A stretch of DNA of 64,000 bases from Mycolicibacterium lutetiense (GCF_017876775.1 NZ_JAGIOP010000002.1:310001-374000), one strand, 5' to 3'; shown: positions 8,839-17,535, counted from the first letter of the stretch. Numbers and translations are program-made. The notes: a model not told the origin generated them from the letters alone.

Positions 8839-9414
8839 ATGGGTGTCAGTCTGAGCAAGGGCGGCAACGTTTCGCTGACGAAGGAGGCCCCAAACCTCAC
8901 CGCAGTCTCGGTCGGTCTGGGATGGGACATCCGCACCACCACTGGGACGGAGTTCGACCTCGACGCCAGCGCCATCGCGTGCGGCGAGAACAAGAAGGTT
9001 CTCTCGGACCAGCACTTCGTCTTCTTCAACAACCTGCGCTCTCCGGAGGGGTCGGTCGAGCACACCGGCGACAACACCACCGGTGAGGGCGAAGGCGACG
9101 ACGAAATCATCAATGTCGATCTGGCCGCAACCCCGCCCAGCATCACCAACATCTTCTTCCCGGTATCCATCTACGACGCCGATGGACGCCAGCAGAGCTT
9201 CGGCCAGGTGCAGAACGCGTTCATTCGGGTCGTCGACCGCTCCAACGGCAAGGAACTCGCACGCTACGACCTCTCCGAAGACGCCTCGACCGAGACCGCG
9301 ATGGTGTTCGGTGAGCTCTACCGCAACGGCGCCGAGTGGAAGTTCCGCGCGATCGGCCAGGGCTACGCCTCTGGCCTGGCCGGCATCGCTCGCGACTACG
9401 GCGTCAGCGTTTAA
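8839..9414 (+). CDS. terD: TerD-family stress protein
   Basis: This 191-residue protein is the usual single-domain TerD/TerE length. All family signatures are present: the opening [25 protein letters not shown], the calcium-binding [20 protein letters not shown], and the final [10 protein letters not shown]. TerD proteins are cytosolic calcium-binding beta-sandwich proteins needed for tellurite resistance and related stress tolerance. The start is ATG 8839 with AAAGG about 9 bases upstream. It heads the plus-strand set with the DUF475 membrane protein and the TerA-like gene. Confidence 0.93.
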   Translation: MGVSLSKGGNVSLTKEAPNLTAVSVGLGWDIRTTTGTEFDLDASAIACGENKKVLSDQHFVFFNNLRSPEGSVEHTGDNTTGEGEGDDEIINVDLAATPPSITNIFFPVSIYDADGRQQSFGQVQNAFIRVVDRSNGKELARYDLSEDASTETAMVFGELYRNGAEWKFRAIGQGYASGLAGIARDYGVSV

Positions 9415-9495
9415 GACACCACCGACATCGGAAGTGGCCGTCGGCGCCATGCGCCGGCGGCCACCGCTTACTCAAACGAAAAATCTGGGGGCACA

Positions 9496-10611
9496 ATGCT
9501 AGTACGCACATTCGGATTCTCGATGGTGGTGACTGTCGCAGCGCTGATCGCGGCGTTCCTCTACGGCGGTGTCGAGGCCCTGATTCTCACCGCCATCCTC
9601 GGCGTCTTCGAGGTGTCACTGTCGTTCGACAACGCCGTCATCAATGCCACTGTGCTGCAACGAATGAGCGAATTCTGGCAGAAGATGTTCCTCACCGTCG
9701 GGGTCCTGGTCGCTGTCTTCGGGATGCGTCTGGTGTTCCCACTGGCCGTCGTGTGGATTACCGCCGGCCTGGACCCCGCTCACGCGCTCGACATCGCGCT
9801 GAATCCGCCGGCCGACGGCGCAACACACTTTGCCGACGGCTCGCCGAGCTACGAGACAGCGCTAACCGCTGCCCACCCGCAGATCGCGGCCTTCGGTGGC
9901 ATGTTCCTCATGATGCTGTTCCTCAACTTCATCTTCAGCGAACGTGAAATCACCTGGCTCAGTTGGCTTGAGCGTCCCCTCGGCCGCGCGGGCAAGCTCG
10001 ATCAGCTCGCCGTCGTCGTCGCTCTGGGCATCCTGGTTGTTGCCTCCGATATCCTCGCACCTGACCAGGATCAACTCACCGTGCTGATTGCTGGTTCGCT
10101 AGGCCTGATCACCTACATCGTGGTCGACGGACTGGGCTCCATGTTCGAATCTGACGACGAGGAAGCCGAAGACGGCACCGCAGGATCTGAACCTTCACAG
10201 CTGGTGCGGCAGGCCGGCAAGGCCGGGTTCTTCCTGTTCCTCTACCTGGAGGTACTTGACGCATCGTTCTCCTTCGACGGTGTCATCGGCGCCTTCGCCA
10301 TCACCACCGACCCGATCGTCATCGCGCTCGGCCTGGGATTCATCGGGGCGATGTTCGTCCGTTCCATCACGATCTTCCTGGTTCGCAAAGGCACGCTGTC
10401 GGACTACGTCTACCTCGAACACGGCGCGCACTGGGCGATCGGTGCGCTCGCGGTGGTGCTGCTGGTGTCCCTGGGTATGCATGTCGACGAGATCTTCACC
10501 GGCCTCATCGGTGTCGTGCTGATCGCCGCGGCCTTTATCTCCAGCATCATCCGCAACCGCCGCGCCGCACAGTCGGACACCGACGACCAAACCCCCGCCC
10601 TCGCAAGCTAA
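9496..10611 (+). CDS. TerC-superfamily integral membrane protein (DUF475)
   Basis: This 371-residue protein has about nine hydrophobic segments. The TerC-like signature EVSLSFDNAVINA sits in an early helix (about residues 38-50), and a second copy, EVLDASFSFDGVIGA, sits in the second half (about 249-263). The membrane Asp/Glu residues are typical of this metal-handling superfamily. A charged cytoplasmic loop (about 215-235, DDEEAEDG) splits the halves. TerC partners TerD at the membrane and TerC proteins have been linked to manganese export. GGGGG lies just before ATG 9496. The gene is 81 bases after terD and 36 before the TerA-like gene. Confidence 0.9.
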   Translation: MLVRTFGFSMVVTVAALIAAFLYGGVEALILTAILGVFEVSLSFDNAVINATVLQRMSEFWQKMFLTVGVLVAVFGMRLVFPLAVVWITAGLDPAHALDIALNPPADGATHFADGSPSYETALTAAHPQIAAFGGMFLMMLFLNFIFSEREITWLSWLERPLGRAGKLDQLAVVVALGILVVASDILAPDQDQLTVLIAGSLGLITYIVVDGLGSMFESDDEEAEDGTAGSEPSQLVRQAGKAGFFLFLYLEVLDASFSFDGVIGAFAITTDPIVIALGLGFIGAMFVRSITIFLVRKGTLSDYVYLEHGAHWAIGALAVVLLVSLGMHVDEIFTGLIGVVLIAAAFISSIIRNRRAAQSDTDDQTPALAS

Positions 10612-10647
10612 TCGCACTACCGGAATCTGATTCGGAAAGGATCATCC

Positions 10648-11310
10648 GTGGGTATCGACTACACCAAGCGTCCTCAGCCCGCAGCACCGGCCGCCCCGCC
10701 GGCATCTGGTGGGGTCAACCTGTCCAAGATCAGCTTGACCAAGTCCTCACCGACGGTCAGCTTGACCAAACAGGGTGAACAGCAAGGCGTGATGCGGGTC
10801 AACCTCAACTGGAACGCCGGCAAGCGCAGCCTGTTCGGCGGCTCCAAAGCCATCGACCTGGACCTGGGCTGTCTGTACGAGCTTGCCGACGGCAGCAAAG
10901 GTGTCGTGCAGGCCCTCGGTAACAGCTTCGGCTCCGAGCAGTCCAAGCCCTATATCGCCCTCGACGGTGATGACCGCTCCGGCAACAGCGCTGCCGGTGA
11001 GACGATGCGCATCAACCTGGCACGGCCGGAACAGTTTCGCCGCATTCTGATCTTCGCCATGATCTACTCCGGCGCGGCCAACTGGGCTGCGGTGGACGGC
11101 GTCGTCACCATGTATCCCACCTCGGGCCCGCCGATCGAGGTCCGCCTCGACTCGCCGGTCGACGGCGCCAGGATCTGCGCGATCGCACAGGTCTACTACG
11201 CCCAAGGCGCGCTGCACGTCAACCGTGAAGTCAACTACATCCACGGAGATCAAGCGGATCTGGACCGTGCATACCAGTGGGGGATGAACTGGACGCCCGG
11301 ACGTAAGTAG
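10648..11310 (+). CDS. TerA-like TerD-family protein
   Basis: This 220-residue protein starts with GTG 10648, with GGAAAGG upstream. A Pro/Ala-rich N-terminus (about 1-25) is followed by short repeats of the type LSKISLTK / VSLTKQGE and a TerD-like fold with LNWNAGK, DLDLGCLYEL and the C-terminal ICAIAQVYY. The acidic DGDDRSGNSAAGE segment replaces the canonical HTGD calcium motif, as in TerA-type members. Last gene of the plus-strand set, ending in a strong hairpin shared with the convergent AIM24 operon. A role in tellurite or oxidative stress is inferred from family and context. Confidence 0.87.
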   Translation: MGIDYTKRPQPAAPAAPPASGGVNLSKISLTKSSPTVSLTKQGEQQGVMRVNLNWNAGKRSLFGGSKAIDLDLGCLYELADGSKGVVQALGNSFGSEQSKPYIALDGDDRSGNSAAGETMRINLARPEQFRRILIFAMIYSGAANWAAVDGVVTMYPTSGPPIEVRLDSPVDGARICAIAQVYYAQGALHVNREVNYIHGDQADLDRAYQWGMNWTPGRK

Positions 11311-11336
11311 CAGCCCACTCCGGGTACAGATCAGCC

Positions 11337-11375
11337 CGCGGATGTCGGCTCAGCGCTGCTGGGCCGACATCTGCG
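11337..11375. terminator. Hairpin between convergent TerA-like and AIM24 genes
   Basis: GATGTCGGC (11341-11349) and GCCGACATC (11363-11371) are a perfect 9-bp inverted repeat with a 13-base loop. Flanking CGCG/TGCG extends the stem to 13 pairs with one G.U. The loop contains the stop codon of the AIM24 gene, so the hairpin can serve both converging transcripts. There is no long T-run, as is common in mycobacteria. Confidence 0.6.
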
Positions 11376-12105
11376 TGGTGATCACCGAATTCAGGTGCTG
11401 CAGCCCGGAGAACGTCAGGCCGTGCAGCTGCGACTCGATGGTGCGAACGATTGCCGAATCACTGATCACCTTTTCGCTGGATTGCACCAAAATGGTTCCC
11501 GCACCAGTGAAGTCGAACTGACGCTCTTCCCCGGAGTTGAAGCCCATTCGTGCCGCACCCGCCGCCATGAAGCCGCTGATCCAACGCTGATCGAAATGAT
11601 GACTGGGCGCCGGGCAGTCCGCCCAGCCGACCAACGCTTCTGGATCGACCCGCGCCGGCGGCTCCACAAACATGACCGGACCGTTCGACGACGCGAGGAA
11701 CTTCCCGGTCCCGATCAGGGTGACAAACCCCGGTACGATCGACTGATTCATCGATAGGCCGGGCTCGAACGCCAACAGGTTGGCTGCCCGCACCGTCAGG
11801 TTCCCCGCGTCCAGGTCGTAGGCATTGATGTCGTAGCCGCGATCGCCGATCACCAGGCTCCCGTGGCCTTCGGCCACCACGTAGTCGCCCAAATACAGTG
11901 GCGCCGAGAAGTGCTGAGCCACCATGTGCAGCAGATTGCCCTGGAGGCTCTGCGTCAACGCCCGGAACTCGATCTGCCCGTAGTAGGCGATCATCGCTCC
12001 CTTGCGCATGAACCACGGCTTGGTCAGGTTGATGTTGAACGCATAGTTGTTACCGGGCACATTGTCATCAACCGGCAGCGTCGACGGATTGAGCGGCTGG
12101 GTCAT
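11350..12105 (-). CDS. AIM24-family protein (third of three)
   Basis: This protein of about 251 residues has an AIM24-type beta-rich fold. Visible signatures include MVAQHFSAPLYLGDYVVAEG, LLAFEPGLSMN and FVEPPARVDPEALVGW, the last being the conserved V-D-P strand near the end of the domain. AIM24 homologues in bacteria are soluble proteins of unclear function; the mitochondrial namesake affects inner-membrane structure. The start at ATG 12105 overlaps the upstream TGA (ATGA), with GGAGGAG 6 bases before it. It is part of a three-gene AIM24 operon inside a Ter island. Confidence 0.85.
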   Translation of the reverse strand: MTQPLNPSTLPVDDNVPGNNYAFNINLTKPWFMRKGAMIAYYGQIEFRALTQSLQGNLLHMVAQHFSAPLYLGDYVVAEGHGSLVIGDRGYDINAYDLDAGNLTVRAANLLAFEPGLSMNQSIVPGFVTLIGTGKFLASSNGPVMFVEPPARVDPEALVGWADCPAPSHHFDQRWISGFMAAGAARMGFNSGEERQFDFTGAGTILVQSSEKVISDSAIVRTIESQLHGLTFSGLQHLNSVITTQMSAQQR

Positions 12106-12797
12106 AGTTTCTCCTCCGAAGCCTGCACGTACACCACACCCTGTCCCACACAATGCAATTGCATCGCCTCACCCGAACCACGACCCACCGCATCACGCCA
12201 ACTGAGCGCCGACTTCAACTCAGTCGACACGTTGCCGTACGCCGCGACAAACGCCTGAGGATCGACCACCACCGGTGCCGGCCCACCCACCTGCAGCTCA
12301 ATCACCCCGCCGTGAGCGAGCAACACCGCGCCGCCCTGGCCCGAGAGTTGGGTGGTGAACATGCCCTGCCCGGTCAACGCCCCCGCAGCCGCACCCCGCA
12401 GCATTCCCCTCATCCCGCCGCCACCGGAACTCGCGCCGGCGACCGAGACCACCGCACTCTGCAGCCCCGCGCTGTGGGCCAGCAGACGCGAGGCCTCCAC
12501 TCGCAGCACCGCGCCCGGCGCAAGATCCACGGGGTGGACCTCCAAGCCGGCGAACCCGTAGTGGACATCGCCGTAGCCCTGGGCGAGCATGGTTCGTTCA
12601 TGCTCGCCCTGCATCATCCGCCCGGCCATGCCCATCAACCCACCGGCACCGCCCATCTGGGCCGCCCCGGGCACCTGATGCGGAGAGAACGCGACATCGC
12701 CGGTGTAGAACAACATCGCACCGGTGCGCGCTACGACGCCACCGGCCTGGGCGACGTTGACATTGACGACCTTCGAGTTGACCTTGGTGAACACCAT
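12102..12797 (-). CDS. AIM24-family protein (second of three)
   Basis: This protein of about 231 residues starts at ATG 12797 (MVFTKVNSKVV). A Gly/Met-rich internal insertion (about 45-70) and another near residue 130 (GGGGMRG) are low-complexity loops. The fold core LLAHSAGLQSAVVSVAG, GGVIELQVGG and the VVVDPQAFVAAYGNV strand match AIM24. It follows the first AIM24 gene by 10 bases and overlaps the third by ATGA. The longer upstream frame reaches into the previous gene and is not believed. Confidence 0.84.
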   Translation of the reverse strand: MVFTKVNSKVVNVNVAQAGGVVARTGAMLFYTGDVAFSPHQVPGAAQMGGAGGLMGMAGRMMQGEHERTMLAQGYGDVHYGFAGLEVHPVDLAPGAVLRVEASRLLAHSAGLQSAVVSVAGASSGGGGMRGMLRGAAAGALTGQGMFTTQLSGQGGAVLLAHGGVIELQVGGPAPVVVDPQAFVAAYGNVSTELKSALSWRDAVGRGSGEAMQLHCVGQGVVYVQASEEKL

Positions 12798-12807
12798 TGC
12801 TCGTCGC

Positions 12808-13431
12808 CTACCGTTCTGCCGGCTGAATAGACACCACACCAATGCCGTCCCAGCGCAACGAGAACGCCTCGCCGCCGCCCTGCCCGACGACGCTGCGCCA
12901 CGACACACCCGTGACAAACGACTGCTGAAGGTTTCCCTTGGCGCACACAAACGCGTCCGGATCGACCACCAACGGGTACTGCGGGGACACCTCCAGGTGG
13001 ATCAACGGCCCGCCCGCAGACAGCAGCGCCACCTGCCCGACACCGGAGACCACCGTGGTGAACAACCCCTGACCCGAACTGGCGCCCCGCAGACCGGCGA
13101 ACGTCACATCAGTGTGCAGATTGCCCGCCAACGCCAGCAGCTGTTGCGATTCCACCCGCAACTGCTCGTTGTTCAGCTCCAGCACGCATACGTGCTGGGC
13201 GTTGACCGCCAGGAAAATACGGCCGTCGCCCTGGCACTCCATCAGCGACAACGCCTCACCGGTGGCGCGCTGTTTGAGGCCGGCAAGGACCCCCGACCCG
13301 CCGCCGAACCCGGCCGACTTGAACGACACATTGCCCTCGTAGGCCACCATCGAGCCGCTCAAGGCCCGAACGCTGGTGCCGTGTACCCGCGCCTCGACGA
13401 CCTTCTTCGACATTTGCAACAACTGCGCCAT
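12808..13431 (-). CDS. AIM24-family protein (first of three)
   Basis: This 207-residue protein starts at ATG 13431 with GGGAGG upstream. The core contains RVHGTSVRALSG, LLALAGNLHTDVTFAGLRG, GQGLFTTVVSGVGQ and the YPLVVDPDAFVCAKGNL strand typical of AIM24. It heads the AIM24 operon. The upstream 242 bases separate it from the divergent Excalibur lipoprotein and should contain its promoter; I see no clear hexamers there. Confidence 0.85.
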   Translation of the reverse strand: MAQLLQMSKKVVEARVHGTSVRALSGSMVAYEGNVSFKSAGFGGGSGVLAGLKQRATGEALSLMECQGDGRIFLAVNAQHVCVLELNNEQLRVESQQLLALAGNLHTDVTFAGLRGASSGQGLFTTVVSGVGQVALLSAGGPLIHLEVSPQYPLVVDPDAFVCAKGNLQQSFVTGVSWRSVVGQGGGEAFSLRWDGIGVVSIQPAER

Positions 13432-13673
13432 AAACGCCCCCTCCCTCAGAATCTCAGCAGAACGATAATGCAGAGCCGCCTCGCCTCTCATCGCTGTCTG
13501 CCGAGAGGATTCCACGGCGCAGCAAAGTGGGCTCTCGGTGGCGGCTGAGCTGCCCTCGCGGGACATCAGAACTGCCGCCATTTGCCACCGCTGCCGGCTC
13601 GGCATCGCTATCGTCGATCCGACCACGTGACCCGACACCAGGATTCAGGGCCGCGAGGAGAGACGAGGTTCCG

Positions 13674-14183
13674 GTGAGTTCTTCTCACAGTCCGTACTAC
13701 AGCCTTCGGCATTGGTGGTCGCGCACGTCGACAGCAGGGCGCGTGTTTGTCGTCGGTCTGCTGATTCCCGTGGCCCTGGCCGGGATCGTCGGTTGTTCCT
13801 CTCCCGCGGAGGAGGGCCGGAATCTGGAACCAGAGTCGGCATCGACAGCCGCATCGACGACACCGACAACCACCACGCAGGTGACCACCACGACCACCAC
13901 GACCACCGTGCCGCCTACTACCGGCCAGACTTCCGTCGTTCCGCCTTCCCTGCCGAGCGAGACCGGTGTAGCAGAGCAGCCGGTGGTCGCCGGCGACCCG
14001 CCGTACCTGGGATCAGCCGATCAGGTCGAACCGCCGGTGGTGCCGTACATCCCGGCACCGGGGCCCTTCTCGAGTTGCGGTGCTGCCCGTGCTGCCGGAG
14101 CGGCCCCATTGCATCGCGGCTCTCCCGGCTACAGCCCTGCGCTGGATCGCGACGGTGACGGTGTCGCGTGCGAGACGCGCTGA
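13674..14183 (+). CDS. Lipoprotein with Excalibur calcium-binding domain
   Basis: The start is GTG 13674 with GAGGAG upstream, giving about 169 residues. A hydrophobic signal segment (about residues 22-40) ends in the lipobox IVGC, so the mature protein should be anchored to the outer face of the membrane. A Thr-rich low-complexity stretch (about 62-82) follows. The C-terminus has the Excalibur motif DRDGDGVACE with a preceding Cys, an EF-hand-like calcium loop. The Thr-rich tract is encoded by a repetitive ACC-rich DNA stretch. Function beyond calcium binding is unknown. Its place in a Ter island, where TerD also binds calcium, may be meaningful. Confidence 0.82.
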   Translation: MSSSHSPYYSLRHWWSRTSTAGRVFVVGLLIPVALAGIVGCSSPAEEGRNLEPESASTAASTTPTTTTQVTTTTTTTTVPPTTGQTSVVPPSLPSETGVAEQPVVAGDPPYLGSADQVEPPVVPYIPAPGPFSSCGAARAAGAAPLHRGSPGYSPALDRDGDGVACETR

Positions 14184-14224
14184 CCGGCCGACCGTGACTC
14201 CCTTGGGCCCCAGGCAGGTTCGCC

Positions 14225-14398
14225 ATGCTCCGCGGGTCGCTGACCGACGTGGTCTTCAAGCCCGGTACCCGCAACTGCAAGGTGCTGTCAGGGACGCTGC
14301 AGTCTGATCCCTATACCGGCCAGACCATCCATTACACCTCTACGCAGGCCAATGCGCTTCAGGTCGCGGTCGCCACGGCGTGCCCGGATACACCCTGA
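14225..14398 (+). pseudogene. Remnant of an HNH endonuclease-family protein
   Basis: A 57-codon frame reads LTDVVFKPGTRNCKVLSGTL, DPYTGQTIHYT and then a degenerate end. The pattern V-F-x-P-G-T-R-x-C-x-V-L-S-G-x-L-x-D-P-Y-T-G matches the segment just before the catalytic DHV motif in mycobacterial secreted HNH nucleases. That catalytic part is absent: after QANALQVAVATACP the frame stops. No signal peptide or N-terminus lies upstream. The region 14399-14579 holds no other gene. Confidence 0.6.
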
Positions 14399-14579
14399 GC
14401 GGGCAGCCCGTCACGAAGGCTGTGCCTGAGACAGTCGCGTATCCCTGAAAGCCGCCTCGGACGACCTCGACGCCCGAGGGCTGATCAAGGGATGCGCACA
14501 ACTCCGACACCACCCTAAAAGATGCACGTCAGTGCCGATAGGGTAAGTGCGGCAAATCGGATCATGAGAAGGAGCGCCA

Positions 14580-15035
14580 ATGGGATTCTGGGATCAGTTG
14601 CGGGCGAAAACGTCTGAGCTGAACGATCAGCTGCAACTCAAGACTGCGCAGTTCAAGAACAAGGAGTTTGCCAACGGCGCGATGGCCATGTGTGCGCTGG
14701 TTGCCGCTGCCGACGGGTCGATCGACCCATCCGAACGGCAGAAGACAGCGGCCTTGATCATGAACAACCAGGCGTTGTCGGTGTTCGAATCCGACGATTT
14801 GCGGCAGAAGTTCAACTGGTTCTGCGACAAGCTCGAAAGCGATTTCGACTTCGGCAAGGTGGAGGCAACGGCCACGGTCGGCAAGCTCAAATCCAAGCCG
14901 GAACAGGCACGAGCTGTCATTCAGATTGGCATCATCATCGGTGGCGCTGACGGCACATTCGATGAGCACGAGAAGGCGGCTGTGAAGGAAGCCTGCTTTG
15001 CAGTGGGCATCGACCCGTCTGAGTTCGACCTGTAG
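14580..15035 (+). CDS. terB: TerB-family tellurite-resistance protein
   Basis: This 151-residue all-helical protein has TerB length. It has both acidic loops of the internal duplication, AAADGSIDPSE (about 42-52) and GGADGTFDEHE (about 120-130), which bind divalent metal in this family. TerB is cytoplasmic or membrane-associated and works with TerC and TerD. GAAGGAG lies 6 bases before ATG 14580. It is separated from the main terD set by the AIM24 operon but belongs to the same island. Confidence 0.92.
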   Translation: MGFWDQLRAKTSELNDQLQLKTAQFKNKEFANGAMAMCALVAAADGSIDPSERQKTAALIMNNQALSVFESDDLRQKFNWFCDKLESDFDFGKVEATATVGKLKSKPEQARAVIQIGIIIGGADGTFDEHEKAAVKEACFAVGIDPSEFDL

Positions 15036-15057
15036 AACTCCGTGCGCAGGCGGTCAT

Positions 15058-15120
15058 GGATCGCTGTGGACACTGGCGGGGAACCGTTCGCCGAAGCGCG
15101 CATCGACTCCACAGCGATCC
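15058..15120. terminator. 13-bp inverted repeat between convergent terB and acyl-CoA synthetase genes
   Basis: GGATCGCTGTGGA (15058-15070) is perfectly repeated in inverse at 15108-15120, enclosing 37 bases that contain a smaller GAAC/GTTC dyad. It lies between two convergent genes, so a bidirectional terminator is the simplest reading, although the loop is long. Confidence 0.5.
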
Positions 15121-15154
15121 GATGACAACGCCGGTGCGGTTGAGCGCGGCGTGA

Positions 15155-16729
15155 TCAGCCGGCCGTTCGGTGTGGCCGCATCAGGACCGCCTCGATCTCT
15201 CCGTCGATGATCAACTGCCGCAGGGTTTTACGGTCGAACTTTCCGCTGGGGAGGGTGGGGATGCGTTCGCTGTCGGTGAGCGCCCAACGGGTGGGCACCT
15301 TGTAGGCGGACAATTGTTCGCGGGCGTAGGCGGCCAGTGCGGCCAGGTCGAGGTCCGCGGTGGGCACGACGACCGCACAGACCGCCTCGCCGCGCTGCGG
15401 GTCGTCGATGCCGATGACCACACACTGCGCCACGTCGGCAGCCGCGGCGATGACGGCCTCGACTTCCAGCGGGGAGACGTTGGCCCCGGCGGCCTTGATC
15501 AGATCGGTCGTGCGCCCGACGTAGAACAGTCGGGGATCACCGTCGCGGCGGTACACCTTGTCGCCGGTGTGGTACCAGCCGTCGGCGTCGAAGGTCTCCG
15601 ATCGCTCCCGCTTGTTGTAACCGGCCATTACCCCGATGCCGCGGACCAGGAGTTCGCCGGTATCCCCGGATGCCACCGGGGAACCGTGCTCGTCGACAAT
15701 GGCCATGTCGGTGAACACGAATCCCCCCGCCGTCTCAGACATGGTGCGGTGCACCGGAAATCCATCTGGCACATCGGTCATCGCAATGTCCAGCGGGCCG
15801 TCGCGCAGCATCGGTGCACTGCTCAGGTCGCGGTCGGCGAACGACGGATGATCGCGCAACTTCTGGGTGAAGGCGGGCCAGCCCACGATCCCGGTGATCC
15901 GTTCGCGCTCAGCCAGATCCAGTGCGGTTTCCGGATCGAGTTTCGGCATGACCACCAGGGTGACGGGTGCGTGCAGGGCCCCGGTGACCGCGAGTAGTCC
16001 GCCGATCCAGAAGAACGGCATGGCGCAGAGGATCCGGGACGATTCCTGTAACCCGGTGATCGCCCGGATGGCGGTGGGCCAGGTCGACGTTTGGCGCACC
16101 AGCGTGCCGTGGGTGTGCAGGACACCTTTGGGATCGGCGGTAGATCCGGAAGTGTGCACCATGACGGCGAGGTCGGCGGGCGACACCTCGGCTTCCGCGG
16201 CGGCCAGGACTTCGACGGGTACCTCGTCGGTGGTCTCATCGCACGCGGGGGACGCCCAGGGGCGGGAGATGTCACCGATCAGTGCGATGCGGCGCAGGTA
16301 GGGGGCGGCGCGCAGGGCCAGTCGCCGCGTGGAGTGGCCGGCCAGTTCGGGCAGTGCCGCCTCCAGTCGTTCGGCGACATCGATGTTCAGGACGGTACTG
16401 GGGGCGATCAGGAGCCCGATGTCGGCCAGGCGCAACACCTTTGCGATCTCGGCCGGCGTGTACAGCGTGCTCAGCGGCACCGCCACCGCCCCGATTCGCG
16501 ATACCGCCAGCCACCAGGTCACCCACTCGGCGCCGTTGGGGAAGAACAGGCCCACCCGGCTGCCCTTGCCCACCCCCTGGTGCAGTAGCCACCGCGCCAG
16601 GTGCGCGGACCGTTGCTCGGCCTCGAGGTAGGTGAGCCGGTCGGTGGGGGTGACCAGGTAGGTGGACTCACCGAACTCGGCAACGCTGTGCTGCAGCAGA
16701 GCGGGGATGGTCAGCGGGGATGGAGTCAC
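15155..16729 (-). CDS. AMP-binding acyl-CoA synthetase
   Basis: This ANL-superfamily adenylate-forming ligase of about 524 residues activates a carboxylic acid with ATP and, from the family, loads it on CoA. It has the phosphate-loop motif HTSGSTADPKGVLHTHG, the aromatic/acid site MSETAGG, the GWYHTGD hinge region and the catalytic Lys motif LPSGKFDRKTLR near the C-terminus. No membrane segment. I place the start at GTG 16729, with GGAGAAG upstream, leaving 34 bases to the DUF899 gene. A GTG at 16786 would overlap that gene. Substrate is not evident; a fatty or aromatic acid is likely. Confidence 0.85.
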   Translation of the reverse strand: MTPSPLTIPALLQHSVAEFGESTYLVTPTDRLTYLEAEQRSAHLARWLLHQGVGKGSRVGLFFPNGAEWVTWWLAVSRIGAVAVPLSTLYTPAEIAKVLRLADIGLLIAPSTVLNIDVAERLEAALPELAGHSTRRLALRAAPYLRRIALIGDISRPWASPACDETTDEVPVEVLAAAEAEVSPADLAVMVHTSGSTADPKGVLHTHGTLVRQTSTWPTAIRAITGLQESSRILCAMPFFWIGGLLAVTGALHAPVTLVVMPKLDPETALDLAERERITGIVGWPAFTQKLRDHPSFADRDLSSAPMLRDGPLDIAMTDVPDGFPVHRTMSETAGGFVFTDMAIVDEHGSPVASGDTGELLVRGIGVMAGYNKRERSETFDADGWYHTGDKVYRRDGDPRLFYVGRTTDLIKAAGANVSPLEVEAVIAAAADVAQCVVIGIDDPQRGEAVCAVVVPTADLDLAALAAYAREQLSAYKVPTRWALTDSERIPTLPSGKFDRKTLRQLIIDGEIEAVLMRPHRTAG

Positions 16730-16763
16730 CGACCCATCTTCTCCAATGGGTGATACCGCTCCG

Positions 16764-17474
16764 TCAGTGGCTTCCGCAGTCGGCACCGTCCCCGCGAGCC
16801 TCGAGGTAGGTGTCGTGCCAGGACCACCACTCGTAGGGCTTGGCCTGCGGGTAGCCCGTGGGTGAATCCTCCCACGTCTCCTGTCGGCCGAGCGCGGTCA
16901 TGTCCAGGAAGTTCCAGGTGTTGACGAAGGCCTCGTCGCCCCGGTCGTTGATGAAGTAGGTGCGGAAAACCTGATCGCCATCGCGGATGAACGCGTTGGT
17001 GCCGTGCCATTCATCGACACCGAAGTCCACGTCGAACTCCGCGCCGGCACGGGGAAGCATGGAGTACCAGGGGTGGCTCCATCCCATACGTGCCTTGATC
17101 CGGGCGATGTCGGCCTGCGATCCGCGGGAGGCGTAGACAAGGGTGGTGTCACGGGAGTTGAGATGGGCCAGGTTGCCGATGTGGTCGGCCATCAACGAGC
17201 AGCCGACGCACCCGTGCTCCGGCCAGCCGTGCACGCCTGGGTCGAGGAAGGCGCGGTACACGATCAGCTGACGACGTCCGGCGAACAAGTCGAGCAGGTT
17301 CGCGGCGCCTTCCGGGCCTTCGAACTCGTAGTCCTTGTCCACCGGCGTCCAGGGCATGCGCCGGCGCAGTGCCGCGAGTCGGTCCCGTGCGCGGGTGAAT
17401 TCCTTTTCCTTGACCAGCATTTCGTCGAGTGCGGCCTGCCAGTCGGCGGCCGGCACGATCGGTGGGGTCTTCAC
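16764..17474 (-). CDS. DUF899 thioredoxin-fold family protein
   Basis: This protein of about 236 residues starts at GTG 17474, with GGGAG upstream. DUF899 proteins have a thioredoxin-like fold. Visible conserved blocks are MPWTPVDKDYEFEGP, IVYRAFLDPG, GCVGCSLMADHIGNLAHL with two Cys, GWSHPWYS and the final WWSWHDTY. The CVGC pair is a possible redox site, but the reaction is not established. It diverges from the ArsR regulator across a 100-base gap that holds a perfect operator-like dyad, so it may be an ArsR target. Confidence 0.85.
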   Translation of the reverse strand: MKTPPIVPAADWQAALDEMLVKEKEFTRARDRLAALRRRMPWTPVDKDYEFEGPEGAANLLDLFAGRRQLIVYRAFLDPGVHGWPEHGCVGCSLMADHIGNLAHLNSRDTTLVYASRGSQADIARIKARMGWSHPWYSMLPRAGAEFDVDFGVDEWHGTNAFIRDGDQVFRTYFINDRGDEAFVNTWNFLDMTALGRQETWEDSPTGYPQAKPYEWWSWHDTYLEARGDGADCGSH

Positions 17475-17513
17475 GTCTGCTCCCGTCGTCGGTCCTTTAC
17501 GGCGCCCATTCAA

Positions 17514-17535
17514 TATTCAACAAAACAGTTGAATA
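17514..17535. promoter_or_regulatory. Perfect ArsR-type operator dyad
   Basis: TATTCAAC, six-base spacer AAAACA, GTTGAATA: a perfect 8-bp inverted repeat between the DUF899 gene and the leaderless ArsR gene. The core TCAAC-N6-GTTGA recurs at 17570-17585, which makes autoregulation by the adjacent ArsR protein likely. Confidence 0.65.
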
